From RGIG426 sp045640165 (GTDB lineage Bacteria; Bacillota; Clostridia; Oscillospirales; Acutalibacteraceae), in contig JAZUEK010000081.1 in the NCBI GenBank assembly GCA_045640165.1, positions 5,959 to 69,958 of the forward strand: 64,000 nucleotides of DNA. Reading direction: 5' to 3'. A program made the translations under genes and the position numbers. Each line of letters opens with the position of its first letter. Position 1 is the stretch's first letter. The notes below the pieces were generated by a model. That model was not told the DNA's origin and made no database searches. It was given only the letters and a program-made list of their open reading frames with translations. This document shows positions 13,201 through 19,175 of this stretch, piece after piece.

Positions 13201-15777
13201 GGTGGTATCCTCCGACGTCGCGTCGGCAAAGACAAGGTCGTTGCCCTCGCTGTCGGTACCCTGCCAGTAGTAGAACTCCACGCCCGTGCCCACGTCGGAA
13301 GCGGCAAGCGCCACCACGTTCACGGTATGACCGGCAGCGGCTTGCGCACCGGATTTCACCGTACCGTTCGTGATGTTCACGGTGTAGGTTTGCTCTTTAT
13401 AGGTAGCCTCGATCGTGGTATTCTCCGCCAACGCGGTGAAGGTCACGGTCGTGTTGCTGCTATCCGTCAATTTCAGGCTTCCCGTGCTGACGACCCACTT
13501 GTCAAAGAGGAAACCTTCCGCCGGCGCATCCGCGGACAACGTAATCTCGTCGTCCACGTGCATCGTGTAGGCGTAACCGCCCGGCACGGCAGAACCGGTC
13601 TTATTCGCCTCACCGTTCAGAACGGTCAAGGTGTAATCGGTGTAGGAATACTCGGCAGTAAACTCAACGTTGCCTGCCGGCATCGTGAAGCTGGCGTTCG
13701 CCAGCGTATCGTCCGTCAAGGTGACGTTGCCGCTGTTGCACACCCATTTCACAAAGTTTTTACCGGTCTTCGGCGCCGCCGTCAACGTCACGGTATCGTT
13801 GTAGTTCGTCTCCGCTTTGTTGGCTTGGCCGCCATTGACGGTAATAGTATATTTCTCGTCCGTGTAAACCGCTTTAAACGCCACGTCCTTCGCCGGCATG
13901 GTAAAGGTCGCAATCGGACTGGTCAGGCTGGAAAGCTCCACGCCCTCCGTCTTGACTTCCCACTCTTTAAAGACCTTGCCGGTCTCCGGCTCGTTCGCCG
14001 TAATGGTCACGAGCACGTTCTCGTTGGCGCGACCATTCGCGCGGTCGGACGTACCGCCGTCCACCGCAACGACGTAACCGTCTTTACGGGTAACGACTTC
14101 GATCGTCACGTCGCCTTCCGGCATCACAAAGGTAGTCTCGGTCGCCGTAGCATCCGCGATTTCCACATTGTCGCCCACCGTCACGTTCCAATGGTCGAAC
14201 ACAAACGGGGACGCGATTTCGTTCGCGGTAATGGTGATGGTCTCGCCGCCCTTGGCAGCCGCTTTACCGGCAACACCGCCCTTGATCTCGATGTTATACA
14301 CGTTCGCATCGAAGTTGGCAGTCACAGTAACGTTCTTCGCCGGCATCACGAACTTGCCGTTCGCCGGAACGGTCACGTCATCGGAAGTCCATCCCGTAAA
14401 GGTGAAGCCGGTCTTAGTGCCCGGCGTCAAGGTGATCTCGTCGCCGAAGTGGGCGGAGGTCACGTTCGCCGTGCCGTCGATGACCGTGATCGTGTAGTCG
14501 TTCGCCGTATAGGTGGCGGTGACTTTCACGCTGTCGCCCGGCATCACAAACGTGGTCTGTTTATTGTCTTTGTTATCGAAGGTCACACCGGTACCCGTCC
14601 ACTCTTTGAAGGTATAGCCCTCTTTATCGTCGGCGGTAATGGTGATGGTGTCACCCACGTGAACCGTACCGGACGGGCTGGACGTACCGCCCTCCACCGT
14701 CACGGTCAAGTCTTTCTTCGCATAGGTTGCGGAAATGACCACCGGTTTCTCCGGCATCACAAACGTGGTGTTCGGGTTGGTCGCATCCGCAAACTCCAGA
14801 CCGTCGCACACCCATTTGTCGAACACGTAGCCGGGAGCCGGCGCGTTCGCCGCGAGGTTCACGGTCGAACCGATATTCGCCACCGTCGAGGCCTGACCGT
14901 TCGCGGTACCGTTTTCAACAGTCACCTGATAACGGCCGAGTTTGTAGGTCGCCTCAACAACGACGTTGGCTTGACCCATCACAAAGGTGGTCTGTTTCGC
15001 CGTCGCGTCCGCAACAGTCACGCCGCCCTCTTTGACTTCCCATTTGTCAAAGAGGTAGCCGTCCGCCGCATCATCCGCCGTCAAGACCACGGTCTCGCCT
15101 GCCTCCGCCTGCGCTTTATCCGCAGAACCCAGCGTCACCGACACGGTGTAATACACCGGTTGCGGCTCGGTCGGCACGGTGGTCGGCACCGTCGTCGTGG
15201 TCGTCGTCGCCTCCGTCGTGGTGGTCGTCGTCGGCTCGGTCGTAGTCGTCGTGGACTCGGTCGTAGTCGTCGTCGGCATCATCGTCGTGGTCGTCGTTGC
15301 CTCCGTCGTAGTCGTCGTCACGACCGGCATCGTCCAAATCGGACGAGTCGTTGTCGGTGCAGACGTCGGTACGGTCGTCGGCTCGGTCGACGGCGTAGGC
15401 GGATGGCATTGGTGCGGCGCCAACGTAGCCGGAAGTTCGGCGATGTATTTACGAAGCACCAACACGTCTTTCATGTTGATGACGTCGTCGCCGTTGGCAT
15501 CGGCGCGCACCGTGCGACCACCGAGGCTGAGCGTGCGCTCATCCACACAATCGGTGTGGTCGGCAAACGCCTCCTCCATGGATTTCAGCTCTGCGATATA
15601 ATACCGCAAAGCCAGCACGTCTTTCATGTTGATTAGCGTATCGCCGTTGGTATCGCCCGGCACCTGCAGTTGTTGCGTTCCGGAGGGGGTTTCTCCCTCT
15701 GCCAACGCAAACACAGGACACGAGGTCAACATCAAGGCGAGAGCTAACACGAAACTGAGTATACGCTTGTGGGTCAT
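1255..15777 (-). CDS. 4840-residue secreted protein: N-terminal dockerin, ~55 InlB-type B repeats, C-terminal metallophosphoesterase
   Basis: A signal peptide (residues 1-~27) precedes a two-repeat dockerin (residues ~41-128, GDTNGDTLINMKDVL and ADANGDDVINMKDVL). A Thr-rich linker extends to ~208. About 55 tandem repeats of 65-80 residues occupy ~209-4190, each with the pattern Y-T-V-x-V-x-x-G, GDxxTLTA, GYxFxxW, FTMPAxxVxVxAxY, the divergent InlB B-repeat (Flg_new_2-like) fold. Ser-rich linkers flank a ~110-residue domain of unknown function (~4215-4330). A purple-acid-phosphatase N-terminal-like domain (~4345-4500) and a calcineurin-like phosphoesterase (~4505-4760; DSQ, GGDF, GNHD, FHRP, AHVH) complete it. 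No LPXTG anchor is visible, so attachment is probably via dockerin-cohesin binding. The ATG has GAGGAG 7-8 nt upstream and a near-consensus promoter. Substrate and role are unknown; a long cell-surface stalk presenting a phosphoesterase at its tip is my inference. Confidence 0.9.
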   Translation of the reverse strand: MTHKRILSFVLALALMLTSCPVFALAEGETPSGTQQLQVPGDTNGDTLINMKDVLALRYYIAELKSMEEAFADHTDCVDERTLSLGGRTVRADANGDDVINMKDVLVLRKYIAELPATLAPHQCHPPTPSTEPTTVPTSAPTTTRPIWTMPVVTTTTTEATTTTTMMPTTTTTESTTTTTEPTTTTTTEATTTTTTVPTTVPTEPQPVYYTVSVTLGSADKAQAEAGETVVLTADDAADGYLFDKWEVKEGGVTVADATAKQTTFVMGQANVVVEATYKLGRYQVTVENGTANGQASTVANIGSTVNLAANAPAPGYVFDKWVCDGLEFADATNPNTTFVMPEKPVVISATYAKKDLTVTVEGGTSSPSGTVHVGDTITITADDKEGYTFKEWTGTGVTFDNKDNKQTTFVMPGDSVKVTATYTANDYTITVIDGTANVTSAHFGDEITLTPGTKTGFTFTGWTSDDVTVPANGKFVMPAKNVTVTANFDANVYNIEIKGGVAGKAAAKGGETITITANEIASPFVFDHWNVTVGDNVEIADATATETTFVMPEGDVTIEVVTRKDGYVVAVDGGTSDRANGRANENVLVTITANEPETGKVFKEWEVKTEGVELSSLTSPIATFTMPAKDVAFKAVYTDEKYTITVNGGQANKAETNYNDTVTLTAAPKTGKNFVKWVCNSGNVTLTDDTLANASFTMPAGNVEFTAEYSYTDYTLTVLNGEANKTGSAVPGGYAYTMHVDDEITLSADAPAEGFLFDKWVVSTGSLKLTDSSNTTVTFTALAENTTIEATYKEQTYTVNITNGTVKSGAQAAAGHTVNVVALAASDVGTGVEFYYWQGTDSEGNDLVFADATSEDTTFTMPKGGADVTAVFGPKRYAIGVNYALTSVSCEGIDVPMYNRGGEMLAPAGTKVTITADKIPAGTHFTGWFVKNGAITDLDTTKSPATFTMPNSDVAIDTYYENTKFNVSVTGGHASRDWAYKDEQLSLTADVPEGKTFMGWTGNVTFADSTATHTTFTMGTEDAVIVANYDAILYPVTVVGGSAENASYEAGATVTITAGEPEAGYMFTGWTTSDGVTFLNANATVTTFTMPTKPVTVTATYDLIPPETFAISVDGGSATPTAASKDSTVTIVAGAAQPGYVFDKWTTTTDGVTFADETSATTTFTMPEGEVSIKANYKKDDLGLTVTNGSATVGGAAATTAQINDVVTITADVAATGYEFDKWEVKEGGVSLADATNPTTTFTMGSAAVKVEASYKIKKYTVTVVGGTLKNSTDTTAQFQAGTPVGLQANEPAAEKVFDKWVVADDVVTLNDPTSMGGATFTMPNSNVTVTATYKDKTYNVAVTDGTSDATDGKAVKGATVTVSAEDRSAIGQAFNAWEVNGVTGVDTTASSITFTMPGNDVSFRAYYTTLQFDVVVDGGTANKAKAAYGETVQITAADKEGYTFSGWTGNVTFADSTAKTTTITMPAGEVDVKANYTAIDYTLTLTKCAADPVKTVYHIGDEVTLTADAPETGKVFDSWTITPNTVVITGNKFTMPASNVTVEAVYKNAAFTVTVNSGSATPAGGAYGDTISITAAAPATGMVFDKWTTEDGVSFANAASATTTFTLPAKNVTVTATYKKADYTVSVLNGTATPATAQMGDTVQLKANAAADAGMEFDKWVVKTAGVTVALGDETATQTSFTMPAANVEIEATYKYIPFTVTVENGSAKVNGAAATTAKTTDTVTITANDPQDGWQFAGWISDDDVTFADATKAETTFDMIADNVTVSATYSKIDYAISVTGGSANKTTANVGDEITLTVDDTAIPAGRTFDSWKVNGEEIPGNKFTMPAGTVTVTPVYGYKDLTVTGGDNVTVSPTGNVKVGDTITVTANVPDGYTFKEWAGEGVDFANKTATETTFTMPGNSVTVTAVLEAIDYALNITNGTAKVNGVTVTVANVGDVVTIVANVPDTGKAFSAWTNVTAGVTLDNANDSTTTFTMPAKDVAATATYTSVAYTVTVNGDGNGNGRANPAGGNFGDEITLIAEPNDGYELDTWSSDDVTIVNGKFTMPAKNVTVTATYKKANLALNITDGSAKVGGVSATTAKLGDTVTITANTAPEGYEFDKWTSDDVTFTDATQAETTFTMPTKPVTVKANYKKSDFDVTVTGGTAKVGDGTAAATVKAQIGDTVTLIEGTAPEGKKFQNWKVNGSAISGDTFTMTAANTTVEAVYVNEDYALTVTNGAAKVGGVAAATAQMGDTVTVTANAPETGYVFDKWTTTDGVSFANATSAETTFTMPAKAVTVVATYKKDTYTITVTNGTAGSATAQMGDRVTISADAPQAGYAFDKWTGEGVTFANAASADTNFTMPAGNVAVTATYKKIDYTVTVNGGTATKTTANVGDEITLTAGAAPTGKQFTSWTVNKGGVTVSNNKFTMGAADVEVTAEYGWIDVTVTVTGGTASDGTNSGASITTHYGTTVSLTPAAAATGKVFDYWNVTAGGVTVTDNAFKMGTTSVTVEAVYADVDYTVTVENGSASPASANYNDTITVTANAAQAGYVFDKWTSADGVTFANATSSETTFSMPAKNVKVTATYKKADLAVTVENGTTENANAQLGDTVTIKANAAPEGYVFDKWTSSDVTFANATSAETTFVMPAKAVKVTATYKKVDYTVGVTGGAASKTTANIGDEITLTVTEKAGYTFTGWAMTPNTVTVTNNKFTMPASNVTAVAQFTAIDYTVTVEGGTANKSTANVGDEITLTADTKEGYTFSGWTSEQVTVSGNKFTMPASSVTVTANYTAIDYTVTVEGGTANKSTANVGDEITLTAATKEGYTFSGWTSDDVTVSGNKFTMPAKNVAVKANYTANGYTVTVTGGTASKTVANIGDTITLTAETREGYLFTGWSSSDVTISGNSFTMPASNVAITGNYTAIDYDVTVTGGTASKTKANIGDEITLTPDDKEGYTFTGWTGNVTVTDNKFTMPASSVTLTAQYTANDYTVAVTGGTASKTTANIGDEITLTPADKEGYTFTGWTMTPNTVTVTGGKFTMPASNVTAVANYTAIDYTVSVTGGTASKTKANIGDEITLTPAEKAGYTFTGWTMTPNTVTVSGGKFTMPASNVTAKANYEAIGYTLTLTDATASPAKETYNVGDVITVTPATKAGYTFSGWTGNVTVTDNKFTMPAGNATVTANFTANDYTVNVVKGTASVNGGTAAASVTAHVGDTVTLTANTITGQTFTGWTCADVEIVNNTFTMPAKSITVTANYSTDTFTVTVTGGTAKVGSGSATAQVSAAFGDGITLIPETREGYTFTGWTTSDVTLDGNTFSMPAKNVAVTANFEAIDYTITVTDGTASKTTANVGDTITLTAATKAGYTFTGWSSSDVTVSGNSFTMPAKNVAVKANYQAVDYTVTVTGGTASKATANVGDVITLTPTVPEGKVFSKWTVKEGGVTVTGNTFTMGTANVVIEAEFTDADYTVTVNSGSASPAGGSMGSTITVTANTPEAGYTFDKWIVNEGTVSLANANAASTTFTMPAENVELTATYKLADFTVTALNGTATPSTASMGDTIQLTADAPADGYAFDKWVVKTEGVTLADETAENTSFTMPAKNVEVEATYKIATYTITANKGQSNVTEAKPGETIQLTADMPDTGKQFDKWTVQAGGVNIADIYSEITTFTMPAADVEVTATYKDAEYTIDVTDGTTTKTKATAGTSVTVTANAPETGMVFDGWIVNGITLSAAQLASASVTFTMPANNVSLIATYAEDLVYTVTVTDGKVNGKASDSIEAGTSVTVVANAPATNYVFDSWTATGVSLTAAQLEASTVTFTMPAANVTLKANYKMNTHTITVHNGQPDVTEALTGATVQLTADIAESGKVFDHWQIDSANVTLSDVNSEIATFTMPAADVEVTAIYATATYTVSVDGGKVNGKLSEKYAAGATVTVVADAAETGLVFDFWHASGVTLANDKAATVTFTMPANNVSLVASFCEPASTKYGVTVTLGTTNKPTAATGETVTITADTAEDGYAFDKWTVISGGVTVANLYAPETTFVMGSAAVEIQATYKLATVEKTITVLNGQADAETADADVVVNLTADVPASGFEFDKWVVKAGGVTVADVYSEITTFTMGTEDVVVEATYKALVYTVYVTDGKANGATNLIAAAGTSVTAVANTPETGYVFDYWYVEGVTVADNTKSTITFTMPAKNVTLIAMFVEAGGGETSTSESSQAESSTPESSTTESSTPSGDTVKLNVNVTEYIGNKYGDTNTSYSFNVPKNQQSTLTVVVVAYQDLNPEDTAKILGFVDLTGATLSGTPSVSTIIDHHYYITYNYTVDVAESDVTVTGTITSPIFEPSTITANGQGGTPGETSTSESSQSGESSAPAGTHLAPDFLLDPDADTVIDRITLAFYDKACTQYGITFHSYEELKDPVVQYVQGNTSNFTGAQSVSASTEKFSDFMAYNYNPTDFSFAVTYDDRNNVTGLMPKTDDYTHKAALPVLNYGQTYSYRVGGENADGDMVYSPIYTFTTRAQNPTDFSFIWMSDSQYTPYQAGIQDRMRNVLQAALAVCPNPAMMLHGGDFSDAGGYMWTYAAEVTGNADFFTKYPLMATTGNHDTSGGSKEIYRLINVDLTSTERETTQSTSDGTYYSYDYGNAHFVALNIGKSAEIDDKQLNWLTTDLAKASGAKWKFVYFHRPIYTAPRGDYKSDTDKQNEMTKMQALATRMTPVLTQYNVDVVIQAHVHMYSRTWPISDDVGTVASGWTPETVDGYEYVKYTGQNLGAPIYTETATAASNGLEDIKRDYDHTETLQDYIAEVADGEGNSFAIYHINGNTLSVDACYVDDTYAKNGGTIHYYDKFGIKKNAS
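3200..15150 (-). repeat. Array of about 55 tandem B-repeat coding units
   Basis: Counting by eye gives 55 units averaging about 72 codons. Outer units are diverged, whereas units 34-45 (roughly 5450-7850) are very similar to each other in protein and DNA. Units 35 and 36 share a continuous 25-residue identical start. This suggests internal duplication or gene conversion in the middle of the array. Confidence 0.85.
15185..15330 (-). repeat. Thr-rich linker coding repeat
   Basis: The stretch is nearly pure GTC/GTG on the plus strand and encodes runs of Thr broken by EA, EP, ES or VP pairs between the dockerin and the first B repeat. It is a low-complexity, probably glycosylated spacer (inference). 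Confidence 0.8.
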
Positions 15778-15799
15778 GTGTATCTCTCCTCACTTTTTT

Positions 15800-15818
15800 G
15801 TGGCACATAAAGTGCCAC
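15800..15818 (-). other. Perfect inverted repeat in the 5' untranslated region of the giant gene
   Basis: GTGGCAC, 5 nt, GTGCCAC lies between the presumed transcription start (~15827) and the ribosome binding site (15785-15790). It could be an operator or an mRNA hairpin; nothing seen decides which. Confidence 0.6.
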
Positions 15819-15833
15819 ATTACATACAGGAGT

Positions 15834-15862
15834 ATTATAGTATATTATAGTGCATTTGTCAA
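15834..15862 (-). promoter_or_regulatory. Promoter of the giant B-repeat gene
   Basis: TTGACA (15857-15862) and TATAAT (15834-15839) are both perfect consensus hexamers with a 17-nt spacer, about 57 nt before the start codon. This predicts strong sigma-A transcription. Confidence 0.85.
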
Positions 15863-15919
15863 CAAAAAAAGTGACCAAATGTATAATACTTTTTGTGCAA
15901 AATCGACGAAAAAGCATAA

Positions 15920-15953
15920 AAAAACACGGTGCGTTTGCTCGCACCGTGTTTTT
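15920..15953 (-). terminator. Intrinsic terminator after trpS
   Basis: A 14-bp inverted repeat (AAAAACACGGTGCG, 6-nt loop) lies 35 nt after the trpS stop codon and ends in T residues on the minus strand. Confidence 0.88.
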
Positions 15954-15988
15954 ATGATTTTTTCAATTTTTTCGCAAGAATTTTCGTG

Positions 15989-17005
15989 TCAAACTTGCAC
16001 AAATCCCATCTTTTTCTTCGCTTTGGCTACCGTACGGGACGCCATCCATTGCGCACGCTCCGCGCCCTGCTTCATCAGGCGCTCTAACTCGCCTTTATCG
16101 GCGATATACGTCTTCAGTCGCTCCTGAATGGGTTTCAGTTCGGCGGCTACCGCTTCGCCCACCGCAACCTTAAAATCGCCATAGCCTTTACCGGCGAACT
16201 CCGCCTCAATAGCGGCAAAATCCTTGCCGGTCACAGCGGAATAAATTTCCATCAAATTGCAAATGCCGTCTTTCCCCTCCGCATAGCGGACGCAGGCTTC
16301 GCTGTCGGTGACAGCACGCTTGAATTTGCGCAAAATGGTGGCTTCGTCATCCTGCAACGAGATAAAGGCGTTGACGTTTTCATCCGATTTGGACATTTTC
16401 TTGGCCGGTTCCTGCAACGAACGCACACGGGCGCACGCCTGCATAATGTACGGCTCGGGGATTTTGAACGTGTTGCCGTAAAGCGTGTTAAAGCGCTCGC
16501 CGAGCGTCCGGGTCAGTTCCACGTGCTGTTTTTGGTCAGCGCCGACAGGCACGTAGTCCGCTTGATACAAAAGAATATCCGCCGCCATCAGCGTGGGATA
16601 CGCAAAAAGTCCCAGGTTGATGTTATCCGCGTGTTTTTGGGATTTGTCCTTGAACTGGGTCATACGGGACAGTTCACCGAACGCAGTACAACTCGAAAGC
16701 AACCACATCAGTTCGCTGTGCGCCGGCACCTGAGACTGGACAAACACCACGTTCTTTTCGGGATCAATGCCCAAAGCCAACAACAGCGCAAACGTCTCGT
16801 AAATCTGTTTGCGGAACGCCGCCGGCTCTTGCCGCACGGTAATCGCGTGCAAATCCGCCACCGCAAACGCACATTCCATATCGTCCTGCAGCGTCACCCA
16901 GTTGCGCAGTGCGCCGAGATAGTTGCCGAGCGTCGGAATGCCGGTCGGCTGAATGCAACTCAGCGCGCGCGGCCGTTTTTCCATAACAGGGGCTTGTTCA
17001 CTCAT
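15989..17005 (-). CDS. trpS: Tryptophanyl-tRNA synthetase
   Basis: This class I aminoacyl-tRNA synthetase charges tRNA-Trp in the cytoplasm. At 338 residues it has the usual bacterial TrpRS length. The HIGH-like signature is in PTGIPTLGNYLGALRNW near residue 20-37, followed by the typical SQVPAHSEL segment and KMSKS as KKMSKSD near residue 200. An AAGGAG 7 nt upstream supports the ATG at 17005. It follows the aminotransferase by 26 nt and precedes a strong terminator, so it is probably the last gene of an lspA-rluD-aminotransferase-trpS unit. No T-box leader is present directly upstream. Confidence 0.97.
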   Translation of the reverse strand: MSEQAPVMEKRPRALSCIQPTGIPTLGNYLGALRNWVTLQDDMECAFAVADLHAITVRQEPAAFRKQIYETFALLLALGIDPEKNVVFVQSQVPAHSELMWLLSSCTAFGELSRMTQFKDKSQKHADNINLGLFAYPTLMAADILLYQADYVPVGADQKQHVELTRTLGERFNTLYGNTFKIPEPYIMQACARVRSLQEPAKKMSKSDENVNAFISLQDDEATILRKFKRAVTDSEACVRYAEGKDGICNLMEIYSAVTGKDFAAIEAEFAGKGYGDFKVAVGEAVAAELKPIQERLKTYIADKGELERLMKQGAERAQWMASRTVAKAKKKMGFVQV

Positions 17006-17031
17006 ATCGAAGTCTCCTTAACCGAGAATTT

Positions 17032-18228
17032 TTATTCACCGAACATTTCACGGGCCAACTCGCCGAGGCGCGCCATACCCTCAATCATCTGCTCATCGGT
17101 GGGGGTAGAATAGTTAAGACGGATAGAATCGCTCGTCGCGTGCTCGTCCACCGTAAACGCATTGCCCGGCACAACGGCAACTTTTTTCTCCTGCACCGCA
17201 CGGGTACAGAACTCTTTCATATTCGCGCCTTCGGGCAGTTTGCACCACACGAACAAGCCACCCTCCACGGGATAATACTGAATCCCGGTCGGCACCAGTT
17301 CTTTTTCGATAAGCGCCATCATCAATTCCGCTTTGCCGCGATACAGCTCACGCAGATACGCGAGGTGAGCATCGAAGTCGCCGGCCATAAATTCGTCGGA
17401 AATCATCTGTGCCCAAATGTTGGTGTGCACGTCCTCGCCCTGCTTGGCAACGGTCATCTTGGCAACAACCTCTTTCGGGCCGACCGCATAACCGACGCGC
17501 AGACCCGGCGACAGCACTTTCGAAAAACTGCCGGCATAGGTGACGATACCGTCTTTGTCCATCGTTTTGATGGCCGGCAAATCCTCGCCGGCAAAGCGCA
17601 AATCACCGTAGGGGTTGTCTTCGAGAATCATCACGCCGTGTTCTTTCGCGAGAGCATAGAGTTTCTCACGTTTTTCCATCGACATCGTCACGCCGGTCGG
17701 GTTTTGGAAGTTCGGAATGGTGTAAATAAACCGCACGTTGTCGTACTCGTTAAGCGCCGCCTCCAGCGCGGTCATATCCATACCGTCCGCTTCCATCGGG
17801 ACACCGACAAGTTTGGTGTTCAGCGAACGGAACATATTGAGCGAGCCGATAAACGACGGATCCTCCGCAATAATCGCGTCGCCGGGGTTGCACAGCGTTT
17901 TGGTCATCAAGCTCATCACCTGCTGAGCACCGGCGGTAATCAGCACGGCATCGTTGTCACTGCCGATACCATAGACCTCTTTCATCCGTTTCGCCACGTT
18001 GTTACGAAGCGGCGCGTAACCCTCGGTAATGCTGTACTGCAGCGCGTCAATCGGGCGATCGCGCAGAATCTTATCCGAGATGTCCGCGACAACGTCCACC
18101 GGAAACGCCTCCGGAGACGGGTTGCCGGCGGCGAACGAAATAATGTCCGAGCCGGACGCGTATTTCAGAATTTCGCGGATAGCCGACGGGCTCAAATCCC
18201 GTAAGCCGTCAGAAAAATGATAGTCCAT
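17032..18228 (-). CDS. PLP-dependent aminotransferase, LysN/MocR-C-terminal-domain type
   Basis: This 398-residue fold-type I aminotransferase resembles the 2-aminoadipate or aromatic aminotransferase group, the catalytic half of MocR regulators without a DNA-binding domain. Visible family marks are FAAGNPSPEAFP near the start, the NFQNPTG motif, the pyridoxal-phosphate lysine in SFSKVLSPGLRVGY (~residue 234) and EGGLFVWCKLPEG near the C-terminus. An in-frame extension to 18381 is unlikely because MDYHFSDGL begins just after an AGAGAGG. The amino donor and acceptor cannot be read from the sequence. It lies between rluD and trpS with short gaps, suggesting co-transcription. Confidence 0.9.
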   Translation of the reverse strand: MDYHFSDGLRDLSPSAIREILKYASGSDIISFAAGNPSPEAFPVDVVADISDKILRDRPIDALQYSITEGYAPLRNNVAKRMKEVYGIGSDNDAVLITAGAQQVMSLMTKTLCNPGDAIIAEDPSFIGSLNMFRSLNTKLVGVPMEADGMDMTALEAALNEYDNVRFIYTIPNFQNPTGVTMSMEKREKLYALAKEHGVMILEDNPYGDLRFAGEDLPAIKTMDKDGIVTYAGSFSKVLSPGLRVGYAVGPKEVVAKMTVAKQGEDVHTNIWAQMISDEFMAGDFDAHLAYLRELYRGKAELMMALIEKELVPTGIQYYPVEGGLFVWCKLPEGANMKEFCTRAVQEKKVAVVPGNAFTVDEHATSDSIRLNYSTPTDEQMIEGMARLGELAREMFGE

Positions 18229-18260
18229 ACTCAAAAACCTCTCTTTTTGGTCTGTAAAGG

Positions 18261-19175
18261 TTATTCCCTTTCCTTGTATTTTTCCAGCATTGCCGTAAAG
18301 TACGACGGCAGTTCGCCGGTCAATTCCATATACTCGCCGGTGCGCGGATGGTCGAAGCCGAGCGTTTTGGCGTGTAAACACTGGCCCGAAAGTCCGGGAA
18401 CAGGCGTTGACGAGCCGTACACGGTATCACCCAAAACGGGATGGCCGAGATACGCCATATGCACACGAATTTGGTGTGTGCGGCCGGTTTCCAGGCGCAC
18501 GCGCACGTGGTCGCAACCCTGAAGCCGTTCCAACACCTCGTAGTGAGACACGGCGTTACGGGAATGTTCCGTCGTCACCGCCATCTTCTTGCGATTCTTC
18601 GGATGGCGGCCAATCGGCGCGTCCACCGTGCCTTTTTCTTCTTTCAAATAGCCGACCACAATCGCCTCGTATACACGTGTAAAGGTGTGTGCCTTTATCT
18701 GCGCCGCTAACTTTTGGTGGGCGAAATCGTTCTTCGCAACCATCAAAAGTCCGCTTGTATCCTTGTCGATGCGGTGAACAATACCGGGACGCGCCACACC
18801 GCCGATACCGGAGAGCGAATCGCCGCAATGCGCCAAAAGCGCATTGACGAGCGTGCCGTCCGCGTGACCGGGTGCCGGGTGCACCACCATGCCTTTCGGC
18901 TTGTCCACCACGAGCAAATCGTCGTCCTCATAGAGCACGGTAAGCGGAATCTCCTGCGCCGTCGTTTCGGCAGGCGCGGCATCCGGCACGGTAACGACCA
19001 CGTCGTCCCCCGTTTGCACAAGATATTTCTTGGTTTGGGGTTTGCCGTTTACGCTTACAAGTTCGCGTTCAATCCATTTTTGTGCCGTTGCTCTCGTCAC
19101 CGAGAGGGCTTGTGCTACCGTCTTGTCCAGCCGCTCCCCCGCTGTTTCCATCGGAGGCAGATGCTTCGTTTCCAC
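18261..19175 (-). CDS. rluD: RluA/RluD-family pseudouridine synthase
   Basis: The enzyme isomerises specific uridines in 23S rRNA or tRNA. An N-terminal S4 RNA-binding domain (GERLDKTVAQAL ... LVSVNGK) precedes the catalytic domain with HRIDKDTSGLL (catalytic Asp ~135) and the RTHQIRVHMAYLGHPVLGD signature. ATG at 19181 abuts the GGGGG of the only Shine-Dalgarno-like sequence, while GTG at 19175 has a 6-nt spacing, so I prefer the GTG. Either start overlaps the 3' end of lspA by about 100 nt in another frame, consistent with translational coupling. Adjacency to lspA is also seen in other Firmicutes. Exact target uridines are unknown. Confidence 0.93.
   Translation of the reverse strand: METKHLPPMETAGERLDKTVAQALSVTRATAQKWIERELVSVNGKPQTKKYLVQTGDDVVVTVPDAAPAETTAQEIPLTVLYEDDDLLVVDKPKGMVVHPAPGHADGTLVNALLAHCGDSLSGIGGVARPGIVHRIDKDTSGLLMVAKNDFAHQKLAAQIKAHTFTRVYEAIVVGYLKEEKGTVDAPIGRHPKNRKKMAVTTEHSRNAVSHYEVLERLQGCDHVRVRLETGRTHQIRVHMAYLGHPVLGDTVYGSSTPVPGLSGQCLHAKTLGFDHPRTGEYMELTGELPSYFTAMLEKYKERE

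Noticed and set aside
3200..15150. Tandem repeats that might be read as a CRISPR or satellite array
   Set aside because: Units are about 215 nt, continuous in frame and encode one protein domain each. There are no short identical repeats with unique spacers and no cas genes.
2011..15636. A 4541-codon open frame on the plus strand
   Set aside because: It is codon-aligned and antisense to the giant B-repeat gene, rich in Arg/His/Gly with no recognisable domain. Its openness follows from the sense gene lacking TTA, CTA and TCA codons.
17006..17031. T-box riboswitch before trpS
   Set aside because: Only 26 nt separate trpS from the aminotransferase gene, far too short for a T-box, and no terminator/antiterminator pair is seen.
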